Shown in pieces: positions 18,134-25,122 of a stretch of 64,000 nucleotides of DNA. Origin of the DNA: JBNJFY01 sp051747265 (GTDB taxonomy: Bacteria > Bacteroidota > Rhodothermia > Balneolales > Balneolaceae); contig JBNJFY010000008.1 in the NCBI GenBank assembly GCA_051747265.1, positions 62,001 through 126,000 of the forward strand, in the 5' to 3' direction. The notes under the pieces are model-generated. The model ran no database searches, was not told the origin of the DNA, and saw only the letters and a list, made by a program, of their open reading frames with translations. The position numbers and the translations under genes were made by a program. Each line of letters begins with the position of its first letter. Position 1 is the stretch's first letter.

Positions 18134-18961
18134 ATGATTACCCCCACAACATTTTCGATTAAAGAGTCGGATGGATATCGTTTTGTTCATCTCAAAGCTA
18201 CCCCCGTACCCGATCAGTATTCTCCAAATCCCGTTTTGGTTTTGATTCACGGGATGTTTGGAGATGTGGGCAATTTTCAAGCGCTGGCTCAAAAACTCCA
18301 AGCCGCCGGTTGTGACATCTGGATTCCGGAATTACCCTTGGAGGAGGCTCCAAGGAATGTGTCCATACAATATCTCGGAAATTGGCTACGCCAGTTTCTT
18401 CGGCAAATGCAGATTAATGATCCGGTACTGGTAGGCAATTCTTTGGGAGGACACATCGCTCTGGATGTGGTAATCAGGAAAACTTATACTGTTGCCGGAT
18501 TGATATTAACGGGTAGCTCGGGATTGTTTGAAAATCACTTCGGAGACTCCACTCCACGTCGCTATGATCGCTCGTATGTTCGAAATCGAATGGAACAAAC
18601 CTTCGAGCATTTTGAGATTACTGAGCGTATGGTTGACCGGGTGATGAATGTTTTGGGCGACCGGAGTAAATTGCTTCGTATTGTCTCTTTGGCTCGATCG
18701 ACCCGAAAATATAATGTCGAGTCGCAACTCAAGGATATTTCATTGCCCACGTTGCTTGTTTGGGGGAAGCAAGACCAAATAACTCCACCACATGTTGCTG
18801 AGCAATTTGCCACGTTGCTTCCTGATGCTACCCTGCGGTGGATTGACCGGTGTGGGCATGCTCCTATGATGGAGTATCCGGATCGTTTTTTTGTGGAAAT
18901 GAAGCCCTTTATAGAGCGAATATTCAGAACGAAAGAAGTGCCTTTAACTAATTCGAATTAA
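18134..18961 (+). CDS. Alpha/beta hydrolase
   Basis: The protein has about 275 residues. It carries the alpha/beta-hydrolase fold landmarks in order: oxyanion region LVLIHGMFGDVGNF, nucleophile elbow VGNSLGGHIA, acid LVWGKQDQITP, and catalytic His DRCGHAPMMEYP. The substrate cannot be read from the sequence; similarity in style to MhpC/BioH-type carboxylesterases is all that can be said. ATG 18134 is used here; an upstream in-frame ATG at 18098 would add 12 residues. It is divergent from the TPR lipoprotein genes and 15 bp upstream of ridA, so the two probably form an operon. Confidence 0.88.
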   Translation: MITPTTFSIKESDGYRFVHLKATPVPDQYSPNPVLVLIHGMFGDVGNFQALAQKLQAAGCDIWIPELPLEEAPRNVSIQYLGNWLRQFLRQMQINDPVLVGNSLGGHIALDVVIRKTYTVAGLILTGSSGLFENHFGDSTPRRYDRSYVRNRMEQTFEHFEITERMVDRVMNVLGDRSKLLRIVSLARSTRKYNVESQLKDISLPTLLVWGKQDQITPPHVAEQFATLLPDATLRWIDRCGHAPMMEYPDRFFVEMKPFIERIFRTKEVPLTNSN

Positions 18962-18976
18962 GTAATCTATTAAGTT

Positions 18977-19357
18977 ATGAGTAAACAAATAATCCATACC
19001 GATAAAGCCCCCGAAGCAATTGGACCATATAGCCAAGCCGTTGTACACGATGGCGTGGTTTACTGCTCCGGTCAAATTGCGCTGGATCCGGAGACGATGG
19101 AATTCGCGGGCAATAACGTGGCCAGCCAAACTGAGCAGGTTATGAACAATTTGGAACAGGTGCTCAAAGCCGCGGGCAGTGATTTTGATAAAGTAATTAA
19201 GTGCAGCATTTTTCTGGCTGACATGGGGGATTTTATCAAGGTCAACGAATTGTACGGCGAACATTTTCCAGAAAATCCACCGGCCCGAGAAACGGTAGCG
19301 GTTAAAACTCTGCCTAAAAATGCACTGGTTGAGATCAGTTGCGTAGCGCACACCTAA
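18977..19357 (+). CDS. ridA: RidA family reactive imine/enamine deaminase
   Basis: At 126 residues this is the standard RidA (YjgF/YER057c/UK114) length. It shows GPYSQAVVHDGVVYCSGQIALDPET at the N-terminus (written across two motifs), the middle motif VIKCSIFLADMGDF and the C-terminal PARETVAVKTLP containing the conserved Arg that binds the carboxylate of the 2-aminoacrylate intermediate. RidA hydrolyses reactive enamine/imine products of PLP enzymes. The cystathionine-family PLP enzyme about 3.7 kb away is one possible source, but this is only a metabolic link. An intrinsic terminator follows the stop codon. Confidence 0.95.
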   Translation: MSKQIIHTDKAPEAIGPYSQAVVHDGVVYCSGQIALDPETMEFAGNNVASQTEQVMNNLEQVLKAAGSDFDKVIKCSIFLADMGDFIKVNELYGEHFPENPPARETVAVKTLPKNALVEISCVAHT

Positions 19358-19382
19358 TCCCACCTCAGGTATTGATCGTCAT

Positions 19383-19417
19383 AAGGTGATATCCGAAATC
19401 CGGATATCACCTTTTTT
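19383..19417 (+). terminator. Strong intrinsic terminator after ridA
   Basis: A perfect 13-bp stem (19383-19395 with 19401-19413) with a 5-nt loop is followed by a T-run to 19418 on the plus strand. The reverse strand lacks an equal T-run, so it mainly serves the hydrolase-ridA unit. Confidence 0.9.
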
Positions 19418-19425
19418 TAAATTGG

Positions 19426-21402
19426 TTAGCGTAAGGGCAGCTCGAACTCCTTATCACGCACATTGCCCGCCTGATCAGGCAAAACCACTCGCAAGGTGTT
19501 CTTTTTCTCTGGTTTGAAATCGGGATGATAGAATATCAGGTAATCGTTTTCGGGATCGAATTCCGGGATTCCGCGTAGCCCATTGCAATAGATTTCGGCA
19601 TTGGTATAATCTACTCCTGAGCGTTCATCCAACACACGTACTTGAGCTACCCAGTGGCCATCGGCACGCCGATAAAGCCGGGGTTGTTCTATCGTAGGCT
19701 TGGTTAGATCGGTAAGCACCCGATATGGGCCAAATCGATCCGCTTCTGCCGTTAAGGTGTGTCCGTTTTGATGAGTGGTAATGTATTGCCAATCTCCATT
19801 CTTTAAGCTTTTGGCGTAGAATGCTTTTTTGGCAATTAACGTGTCCGATTTAGGGAGCACGGTCGAGATGTGAAACGGGGGACGAAATGGGGCATGATCC
19901 GGCCAAAGTGCTAAACCTAGACTATCCGACCCGGTTTGGTCAAATGCCCCCACCGAAAGGGTATCATAAACCATGTCGGCGGGGAAGAGAATGCGAAATC
20001 GATGATTATCGGTGTATAGGGTGGAAGATTGTCCCGGAATAATTCGATGCAGCAGTGTTTTATGTCCGTGGCTATCTTTGAGCCAACCGGATCCAGTCTC
20101 AATAGAAACGGCGTGCCGCATTGAGTTGGAATAGTAACTATTGTGGCTCTTAAACGATCCAAATGGCTGGAACCGAAGCTCATCATTTGAACGGCTGGCT
20201 ACCCAATTATTATCCCAGATAAAATCTCGATCGATATGATAAGGTGAATTGCGTTCTGCGTGTCCATTGGTATGATTTTGCCTTCGTCGGACTCGGCTGG
20301 AGAGGGGGGCATCCTTCAACACCTCCAAGGTTAAACGAGCCGTGGAGCTATTCCCGAAATAGTCGGTGGCTATAATTTCTACTTGATGTTTGCCGGGGGA
20401 GAGACGCAATTGCCCATTACCCAAAGTGCGATCATAAAAGGGCAAGGTGTTTCCGTCAACAATAAAGGTTCGTTGATAGCCATCGCGACTCTTCTGAAGG
20501 ATGGGATAAACACGATCCAAGAACATCTGATCAGATTCCTTGTAGGAAAAAGAATCAACTTTGGCTTCAAACCGTAACTGGTCATCTACTTTCATAGCCA
20601 GTTTGTATACCGCATAGACGTTGTACACCTTGTCGGCTTTGTCAAAAACATCGACGCCCAATCCTACGGTACCAGTTACTTGAGCGGTACCAAAATCGTA
20701 AATTCCATTTCGCACGGTTGGCCCCAATGTTTTTACCGTTTTTTCCCCATAGATCAAGGCATCCGCTGAGAGGGGTTCGATTGATAAAGCCGAAAATTGG
20801 GGCGCCCGATGATCCGCAATACTCAGATTGGTCAACAGGGGATTGAAGGGGCGATTATCCGGTGTGCGCAGCTCGAAGTGCAAATGGGGTGGACCAACAC
20901 CGGATTCACCCGTATAGGCAATGACTTCTCCTTGTTCGACATGGATCGCAAAGGGTTCCATGTCGCGTTCGAAATCAAAATCGTAGGTTTGTAATCGCAG
21001 TGAATCTACCACTGCGCGGATTTTTGGGGCAAACTCCATTAAGTGCGCGTATACGGAAAGTGAGCCATCGTTGTGCTTGAGGTAGACCACTTTACCATAT
21101 CCTTTGGGGCCAATGCTTATGTAATGTACGATCCCTGGTCGGGTCGCGTACACTTTATAGCCTTTCCGTCCCCAGGTTTTCATATCCAAAGCGGCATGAA
21201 AGTGTCCGGAACGGGTCTCGCCGAAAGTCGCGCTGGCATAACGGCTGGCATTGGTCGGCCAGATATAGGTATCCTCAGGATTCCAAAAAGAGAGCACTTC
21301 CGCTTTGGAGACATTTCCGTTGGTAGATTGCGCAATCAAAGTAAAGGGTAGGCAAACTATCAACAGGCCGTAGGATAATATGACTGCTAATTTTTTGGGC
21401 AA
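19426..21402 (-). CDS. M23 family metallopeptidase (LytM-like) with long C-terminal extension
   Basis: The 658-residue protein has a signal peptide ending near TLIAQS (about residue 25). The M23/LytM domain covers residues 50-180. Zinc and catalytic residues are visible: H69 and D73 in HFHAALD, H120 in VYAHL, and H173/H175 in PPHLHFELR. Such enzymes cut peptidoglycan cross-links or regulate amidases. About 470 further residues of beta-rich, Ig-like character follow (for example LSPGKHQVEIIATDYFGNS and VRVLDERSGVDYTNAEI), probably an envelope-binding or positioning region. The FAH-family gene lies 13 bp upstream on the same strand. Confidence 0.9.
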   Translation of the reverse strand: MPKKLAVILSYGLLIVCLPFTLIAQSTNGNVSKAEVLSFWNPEDTYIWPTNASRYASATFGETRSGHFHAALDMKTWGRKGYKVYATRPGIVHYISIGPKGYGKVVYLKHNDGSLSVYAHLMEFAPKIRAVVDSLRLQTYDFDFERDMEPFAIHVEQGEVIAYTGESGVGPPHLHFELRTPDNRPFNPLLTNLSIADHRAPQFSALSIEPLSADALIYGEKTVKTLGPTVRNGIYDFGTAQVTGTVGLGVDVFDKADKVYNVYAVYKLAMKVDDQLRFEAKVDSFSYKESDQMFLDRVYPILQKSRDGYQRTFIVDGNTLPFYDRTLGNGQLRLSPGKHQVEIIATDYFGNSSTARLTLEVLKDAPLSSRVRRRQNHTNGHAERNSPYHIDRDFIWDNNWVASRSNDELRFQPFGSFKSHNSYYSNSMRHAVSIETGSGWLKDSHGHKTLLHRIIPGQSSTLYTDNHRFRILFPADMVYDTLSVGAFDQTGSDSLGLALWPDHAPFRPPFHISTVLPKSDTLIAKKAFYAKSLKNGDWQYITTHQNGHTLTAEADRFGPYRVLTDLTKPTIEQPRLYRRADGHWVAQVRVLDERSGVDYTNAEIYCNGLRGIPEFDPENDYLIFYHPDFKPEKKNTLRVVLPDQAGNVRDKEFELPLR

Positions 21403-21415
21403 CGCAGATATGGTT

Positions 21416-22084
21416 TTAGGATTCAGATCTAACCCTGAGATTAAGATCGAGGGACGGATCGATAAGTTCCGCTAAAATGCGATCTCCTTCTTGTATAGCG
21501 GAGACGCCTTCAGGGGTTCCGGTGAATATGAGATCGCCGGGTTGAAGAGTGAATATGGAAGATAAATAAGCAATGGTTTCTGCTACCGGAAATAACATGT
21601 CCTTGGTAAAGCCATGTTGTCTTATCTGATCATTGACGGTTAATTTGAGCTCTAATGTTTGGGGATCGGCAACCGAATCCGCTGATACAAAGGAGCTGAT
21701 AGGCGCGAAGGTGTCAAATCCTTTGGCTACCGCCCAGGGATGGGATCGATCCTTGGCCCGTTGCTGAATGTCTCGCGCGGTGACATCAATCCCAATTCCA
21801 TAACCAGCAACATAAGATAAGGCGTGATCTGTGGATATGTGTTTGCCCTCCCGCCCTATAGCTACTACCAGCTCCACCTCATGATGGACATTGGAACTTT
21901 TCTCGGGCAGAACTATAGCTGCTTTATCGTAGGTTATGCTAGAGTCAGGTTTGATAAAGACTACCGGCTCATCGGGAACCGCGTTGTTTAGCTCCTCTGC
22001 GTGTTTGGCATAATTTCGCCCAATACAGTAGATATTTTGAACATTTAAATCGGATAAACCAGGAATCGGTTTCAGTGGGTTCAT
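21416..22084 (-). CDS. Fumarylacetoacetate hydrolase family protein
   Basis: The 222-residue protein carries the FAH-fold signatures: CIGRNYAKHAEE near residue 20, VFIKPDSSI, HHEVELVVAIG with metal-binding Glu residues, GYGIGIDVTARDIQ, KGFDTFAPISSF, and FTGTPEGVSAIQEGD near the end. Short single-domain members include acylpyruvases (FAHD1 type), 2-hydroxyhepta-2,4-diene-1,7-dioate isomerases and oxaloacetate decarboxylases. The sequence order looks most like the FAHD1/acylpyruvase group, but the substrate is not certain. It lies just upstream of the M23 gene, probably sharing its transcript. Confidence 0.9.
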   Translation of the reverse strand: MNPLKPIPGLSDLNVQNIYCIGRNYAKHAEELNNAVPDEPVVFIKPDSSITYDKAAIVLPEKSSNVHHEVELVVAIGREGKHISTDHALSYVAGYGIGIDVTARDIQQRAKDRSHPWAVAKGFDTFAPISSFVSADSVADPQTLELKLTVNDQIRQHGFTKDMLFPVAETIAYLSSIFTLQPGDLIFTGTPEGVSAIQEGDRILAELIDPSLDLNLRVRSES

Positions 22085-22153
22085 ACTATTCTATCATCTG
22101 AGGTTGATTGTATATGACCGGGATGGAATATACGAGACCTGGATGTGTGGAAA

Positions 22154-22188
22154 CAAAAAAAGCCTTAACACGATGAAGCGTTAAGGCT
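22154..22188 (-). terminator. Intrinsic terminator after rplU-rpmA
   Basis: A 9-bp stem (22161-22169 with 22180-22188) with a 10-nt loop is followed on the minus strand by seven T (22160-22154). It ends the L21-L27 operon. Confidence 0.88.
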
Positions 22189-22215
22189 CAAAAAAGTAAG
22201 TAATAAAAGGACGTA

Positions 22216-22473
22216 CTAGTTAGGGATAACGTGTACCGTCTTACGGCTACGTCCTTTGCCACCGCGGAACAATACTTTTCCGTCAGCTTTGGCAAATAAT
22301 GTATCGTCGCCACCACGGCCTACATTTTCTCCGGGATGGAACTTGGTTCCACGCTGACGAACAATGATGTGTCCAGCACGCACAGCTTGACCGCCGTACT
22401 TTTTAACACCTAGCCGTTTCGATTCCGAATCGCGACCGTTTCTTGTAGATCCTTGACCTTTCTTATGTGCCAT
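22216..22473 (-). CDS. rpmA: 50S ribosomal protein L27
   Basis: The 85-residue protein begins [20 protein letters not shown] and contains the conserved [17 protein letters not shown] and [17 protein letters not shown]27 sits near the peptidyl-transferase centre, with its N-terminal tail reaching toward the tRNA 3' ends. The N-terminus starts directly with MAHKKG and lacks the cleaved prefix found in Firmicutes. It lies 21 bp downstream of rplU, the standard gene order. Confidence 0.98.
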   Translation of the reverse strand: MAHKKGQGSTRNGRDSESKRLGVKKYGGQAVRAGHIIVRQRGTKFHPGENVGRGGDDTLFAKADGKVLFRGGKGRSRKTVHVIPN

Positions 22474-22494
22474 AACAAATACAGATTTTGCTGG

Positions 22495-22806
22495 TTAAGC
22501 AGAGATGTTTTCAATTTTGAGTTGCGTCAAATGTTGACGATGTCCTCGTTTGACGCGATAGCCTTTACGACGCTTTTTCTTGAACACCATTACTTTGTCA
22601 TCTTTCAGGTGATCCAGAACTTTTGCTTTCACTTCGGCGCCTTCAACAACGGGGGTTCCAACAGTGGTATTATCACCGTCATTGATTAACATAACGCGAT
22701 CAAATGATATCTCGCCGTCTTTTTCTTCAGACTGACGATCAACAAAAATCACATCGTCTTCAGCTACTTTGTATTGATGTCCACCAATTTCTACAACTGC
22801 GTACAT
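22495..22806 (-). CDS. rplU: 50S ribosomal protein L21
   Basis: The 103-residue protein starts MYAVVEIGGHQYKVAEDD and ends with the 23S rRNA-binding KKRRKGYRVKRGHRQHLTQLKI, as in all L21 proteins. It is a large-subunit assembly protein and heads the rplU-rpmA operon. A candidate Bacteroidota-type promoter lies at 22859-22889 on the same strand, and a terminator follows rpmA. Confidence 0.98.
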   Translation of the reverse strand: MYAVVEIGGHQYKVAEDDVIFVDRQSEEKDGEISFDRVMLINDGDNTTVGTPVVEGAEVKAKVLDHLKDDKVMVFKKKRRKGYRVKRGHRQHLTQLKIENISA

Positions 22807-22858
22807 GCTTGTGGGTACTCGTCTTTAAAATTTGCAGTATACTTTCGATAATAGACCT

Positions 22859-22889
22859 CGAATATAGGGGTTTACGTGTGCAAATCAAA
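22859..22889 (-). promoter_or_regulatory. rplU: Candidate Bacteroidota-type promoter for rplU-rpmA
   Basis: On the minus strand TTTG (22889-22886) and TATATTCG (22866-22859) are 19 bp apart. This matches the -33 TTTG / -7 TAnnTTTG pattern of the Bacteroidota primary sigma factor with one mismatch. It lies about 55 bp upstream of the rplU start. The call is by consensus only. Confidence 0.4.
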
Positions 22890-22967
22890 GACAATTTTAT
22901 GCTGAACATTTGTGTGTAATCAACTATTTTGGAGATCGAACAATCAGCAATTGACGGACAGGGCATT

Positions 22968-23138
22968 ATGGCCAAAGAGAAAGAACTTCCTGATCTACAT
23001 AAGAAGGCATTAAAGTATAAGAACCGAAAACGCTTGCAGCATGATGGCGGCCGGGCGTGGAGCCGAGATAGCCAACTGCACGAAGCGATTAAGGGTAGAA
23101 ACTATCATTTGGAGACAGTCAAAGACAAAAAAGAGTAA
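22968..23138 (+). CDS. Small basic protein of unknown function (about 56 aa)
   Basis: The ATG at 22968 is preceded by AGGG at good spacing, so I prefer it to the in-frame ATG at 22929. The product is highly charged (MAKEKELPDLHKKALKYKNR at the start, many Lys/Arg) with no signal peptide or cysteines. It stands alone between rplU (divergent) and the thioredoxin gene, and a strong terminator follows 30 bp after the stop, which supports a real transcript. I recognise no family; a nucleic-acid- or ribosome-associated role is only a guess from charge. Confidence 0.62.
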   Translation: MAKEKELPDLHKKALKYKNRKRLQHDGGRAWSRDSQLHEAIKGRNYHLETVKDKKE

Positions 23139-23168
23139 TCTCCACCTTCATCGCCGTAACTTAATCTC

Positions 23169-23201
23169 AAGCTCAATCAGTACTACTGGTTGAGCTTTTT
23201 T
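23169..23201 (+). terminator. Intrinsic terminator after the small basic protein gene
   Basis: A 12-bp stem with one G-T pair (23169-23180 with 23186-23197) and a 5-nt loop is followed by T residues to 23201. Confidence 0.88.
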
Positions 23202-23310
23202 GGTAGCACAAGGGCTTGAGAATTTATTGAGATGGGAGGTATATTGCTCGCTGGTAATTTTTCGTTATAGCCTCCAATCAATTTCACAAACTCGATAATA
23301 ATTCATCGCT

Positions 23311-24150
23311 ATGAGTACCTATGACGTGACTGATTTTCAAACGGATGTTATTGAAACGAGTGCTGAAGTTCCTGTATTAGTAGACTTCTGGGCTCCCTGG
23401 TGTGGACCGTGCCGGCAATTAGGTCCAGTGCTGGAAAAGCTTGCTAAACAGGCCGAAGGCGCGTGGAAGCTGGTCAAAGTGAACAGCGATCAGCATACCG
23501 ATCTATCTATTCAGTACCAGGTACGGGGCATTCCCAACGTTAAGTTGTTTTACGAGGGAGAAGTGATTGAAGAATTTTCGGGGGCCCTGCCCGAACATCT
23601 GGTTCGTAAATGGTTACAAGAACATCTGCCAGAAGGGCACGGTGGTGTAGGAGACTGGCAAACCAAGGTTCGAGAGTGGGTCGCTCGTAATGAATTGGAT
23701 GCTGCCCGAGATTATCTGATGGAGAAATGGAATGAGGAATCGGCAACCGATGATATGTTGGTGCGATTAGCGCTTTTATTGTTACCTGATGAGGTGGAGG
23801 AAGCCCAAACGGTATTTGAAGACATCAAGCAACCTTTCAAATATCAGGTGGAACGGGAAGCGTTAGCAACCATTGCTCATCTTAAAGAGGTCTTAGATGA
23901 TCCAAAGGTGATCAAAGAAGCTGATGAATTTTCACAGCAGGTGATAGAAGATTATCAACAGGCCGCTAAATTGTTGTTTAAGGGTGATATTGAAGAGGCG
24001 TTGGAGGCTTTCATTAATCTGATTGCCCTTTACAAACAATTGGATGATGAAGGACCGCGTAAAGCAACGCTGGCCATCTTCAAGATACTGGGCGAAAACC
24101 ATCCCTTGACCACCAAATACCGCCGCCGCTTTTCCATGGCATTATATTGA
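23311..24150 (+). CDS. Thioredoxin-TPR protein (CnoX/YbbN-like)
   Basis: The 279-residue protein has an N-terminal thioredoxin domain (residues 1-110) with the active site WCGPC (C31 and C34) in DFWAPWCGPCRQLG and the cis-Pro loop RGIPNVKLF. A helical C-terminal part (115-279) looks like the TPR region of YbbN/CnoX proteins, including LFKGDIEEALEAFINLI and FKILGENHPLTTKYRRRFSMALY. CnoX links redox protection of clients to the chaperonin. E. coli CnoX lacks a full CxxC, whereas this protein keeps CGPC and may have reductase activity. It has no signal peptide, so it is cytosolic. Its stop codon directly touches an octad repeat element. Confidence 0.9.
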   Translation: MSTYDVTDFQTDVIETSAEVPVLVDFWAPWCGPCRQLGPVLEKLAKQAEGAWKLVKVNSDQHTDLSIQYQVRGIPNVKLFYEGEVIEEFSGALPEHLVRKWLQEHLPEGHGGVGDWQTKVREWVARNELDAARDYLMEKWNEESATDDMLVRLALLLLPDEVEEAQTVFEDIKQPFKYQVEREALATIAHLKEVLDDPKVIKEADEFSQQVIEDYQQAAKLLFKGDIEEALEAFINLIALYKQLDDEGPRKATLAIFKILGENHPLTTKYRRRFSMALY

Positions 24151-24356
24151 TCAGTGTGTCAGTGCTTCAGTGTTTCAGTGTTTCAGAGGTGGCTTGCTGG
24201 GAATTAGGCACGATACCTTAGCTAATATCAAGATTATTCTAACTTTCCGCAGAGCGTAAAATAGTGTTCGAGCACTTAATTTTTTCCTATCTCTATACCC
24301 TCTGAAGCACTGTCACACAGAAGCACTGACACACTGATCCACTGATCCACTGATAG
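24151..24356 (+). repeat. Octad inverted-array element 1
   Basis: The left arm (24151-24186) consists of 8-bp units of the form TCAGTGNN. The right arm (24301-24356) consists of 8-bp units of the form CTGANNCA and is the reverse complement of the left type. About 115 bp lie between. Directly inside the left arm is GGCTTGCT and directly inside the right arm is TACCCTCTG; both recur in the element at 36731-36935. The element fills the gap between the stop codons of the thioredoxin and lexA genes and could form a long hairpin acting as a bidirectional terminator. Confidence 0.85.
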
Positions 24357-24357
24357 C

Positions 24358-25041
24358 TCAATTCTTGCGGGCGGTGGTGTAGCTGGTGGGGTGTGCCCGA
24401 TGAATGCCAGTTTTATTTACATGCCCGATATATTTGCCCAGTACGCGAACTTCTTCAAAAATATCCGGCTCCACGATAATGTCATCATAATCTTCGTTGG
24501 CCGGTTCCAGGCGTAGGCCGTTATCATCGTGGTAGATGCGCTTGAGACTGGTTTCGCCATTGTACAGTACAGCCCCGATATCACCATCTTTGATATCAGA
24601 ATCCATAAGCAGAACGAAATCACCGTCATAAATACCAGCATCCTTCATACTCATGCCGGAAACACGCAGAGCGAACATTTTATCCAGATTTGGGAATACC
24701 GTTTCCATAGTGATATGACCAAGATCCGCCTCTACAGCTTCTTGCAGGTAACCCGCAGCAATAATTCCCTGCACCGGTACCCCACCATAGCGAGGGGTTT
24801 CGTGTTCTTCATCAACTAAATGCTGATGATCGGGATGCAGATCGTATTCATCATCTTCATTTTTAATCAGGTATCCCTTTTTGAGTAGGGCTTGTATATT
24901 CTGGGTAACGCTGTTGGGGGATTTATACCCGAACTCCTCAGCAATTTCTCGATATGTAGGCCAAATATCGTTGTCTTTCTTGTATTCAACGATATATTCA
25001 AAGAAAGCCTTCTGTTTTCTGGTCAGTTGTGCGTTATCCAT
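24358..25041 (-). CDS. lexA: LexA repressor
   Basis: The product has about 227 residues from ATG 25041. The N-terminal winged helix (1-65) has LTRKQKAFFEYIVEY and the recognition helix region SPNSVTQNIQALLKKGYL. The autocleavage site is Ala96-Gly97 in GIIAAGYL, and the Ser/Lys dyad is S131 (VSGMSMKDAG) and K167 (ETSLKRIY). LexA represses DNA-damage genes until RecA stimulates its self-cleavage. It is divergent from the cyclophilin lipoprotein gene with an 81-bp gap that holds a short dyad, a possible operator. A GTG 12 bp upstream is an unlikely alternative start. Confidence 0.95.
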   Translation of the reverse strand: MDNAQLTRKQKAFFEYIVEYKKDNDIWPTYREIAEEFGYKSPNSVTQNIQALLKKGYLIKNEDDEYDLHPDHQHLVDEEHETPRYGGVPVQGIIAAGYLQEAVEADLGHITMETVFPNLDKMFALRVSGMSMKDAGIYDGDFVLLMDSDIKDGDIGAVLYNGETSLKRIYHDDNGLRLEPANEDYDDIIVEPDIFEEVRVLGKYIGHVNKTGIHRAHPTSYTTARKN

Positions 25042-25060
25042 AGGGTTACCCACTTAATTT

Positions 25061-25073
25061 ATGTAAGATACAT
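25061..25073. promoter_or_regulatory. Short dyad in the lexA upstream region, possible LexA operator
   Basis: ATGTA-AGA-TACAT is a perfect 5-bp inverted repeat with a 3-nt spacer, 20 bp upstream of lexA. LexA usually represses its own gene through such a dyad, but the LexA box of this lineage is not known to me and no second copy was found here. Confidence 0.3.
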
Positions 25074-25122
25074 GTGTAATAAACTAAGTGCCGGATTAAA
25101 GGTCAACTTAAAATTACTATTT

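Noticed and set aside
24892..25122. 77-residue N-terminal extension of the cyclophilin lipoprotein across lexA
   Set aside because: It lies antisense to the conserved lexA coding sequence, and a complete lipoprotein signal begins at ATG 25123.
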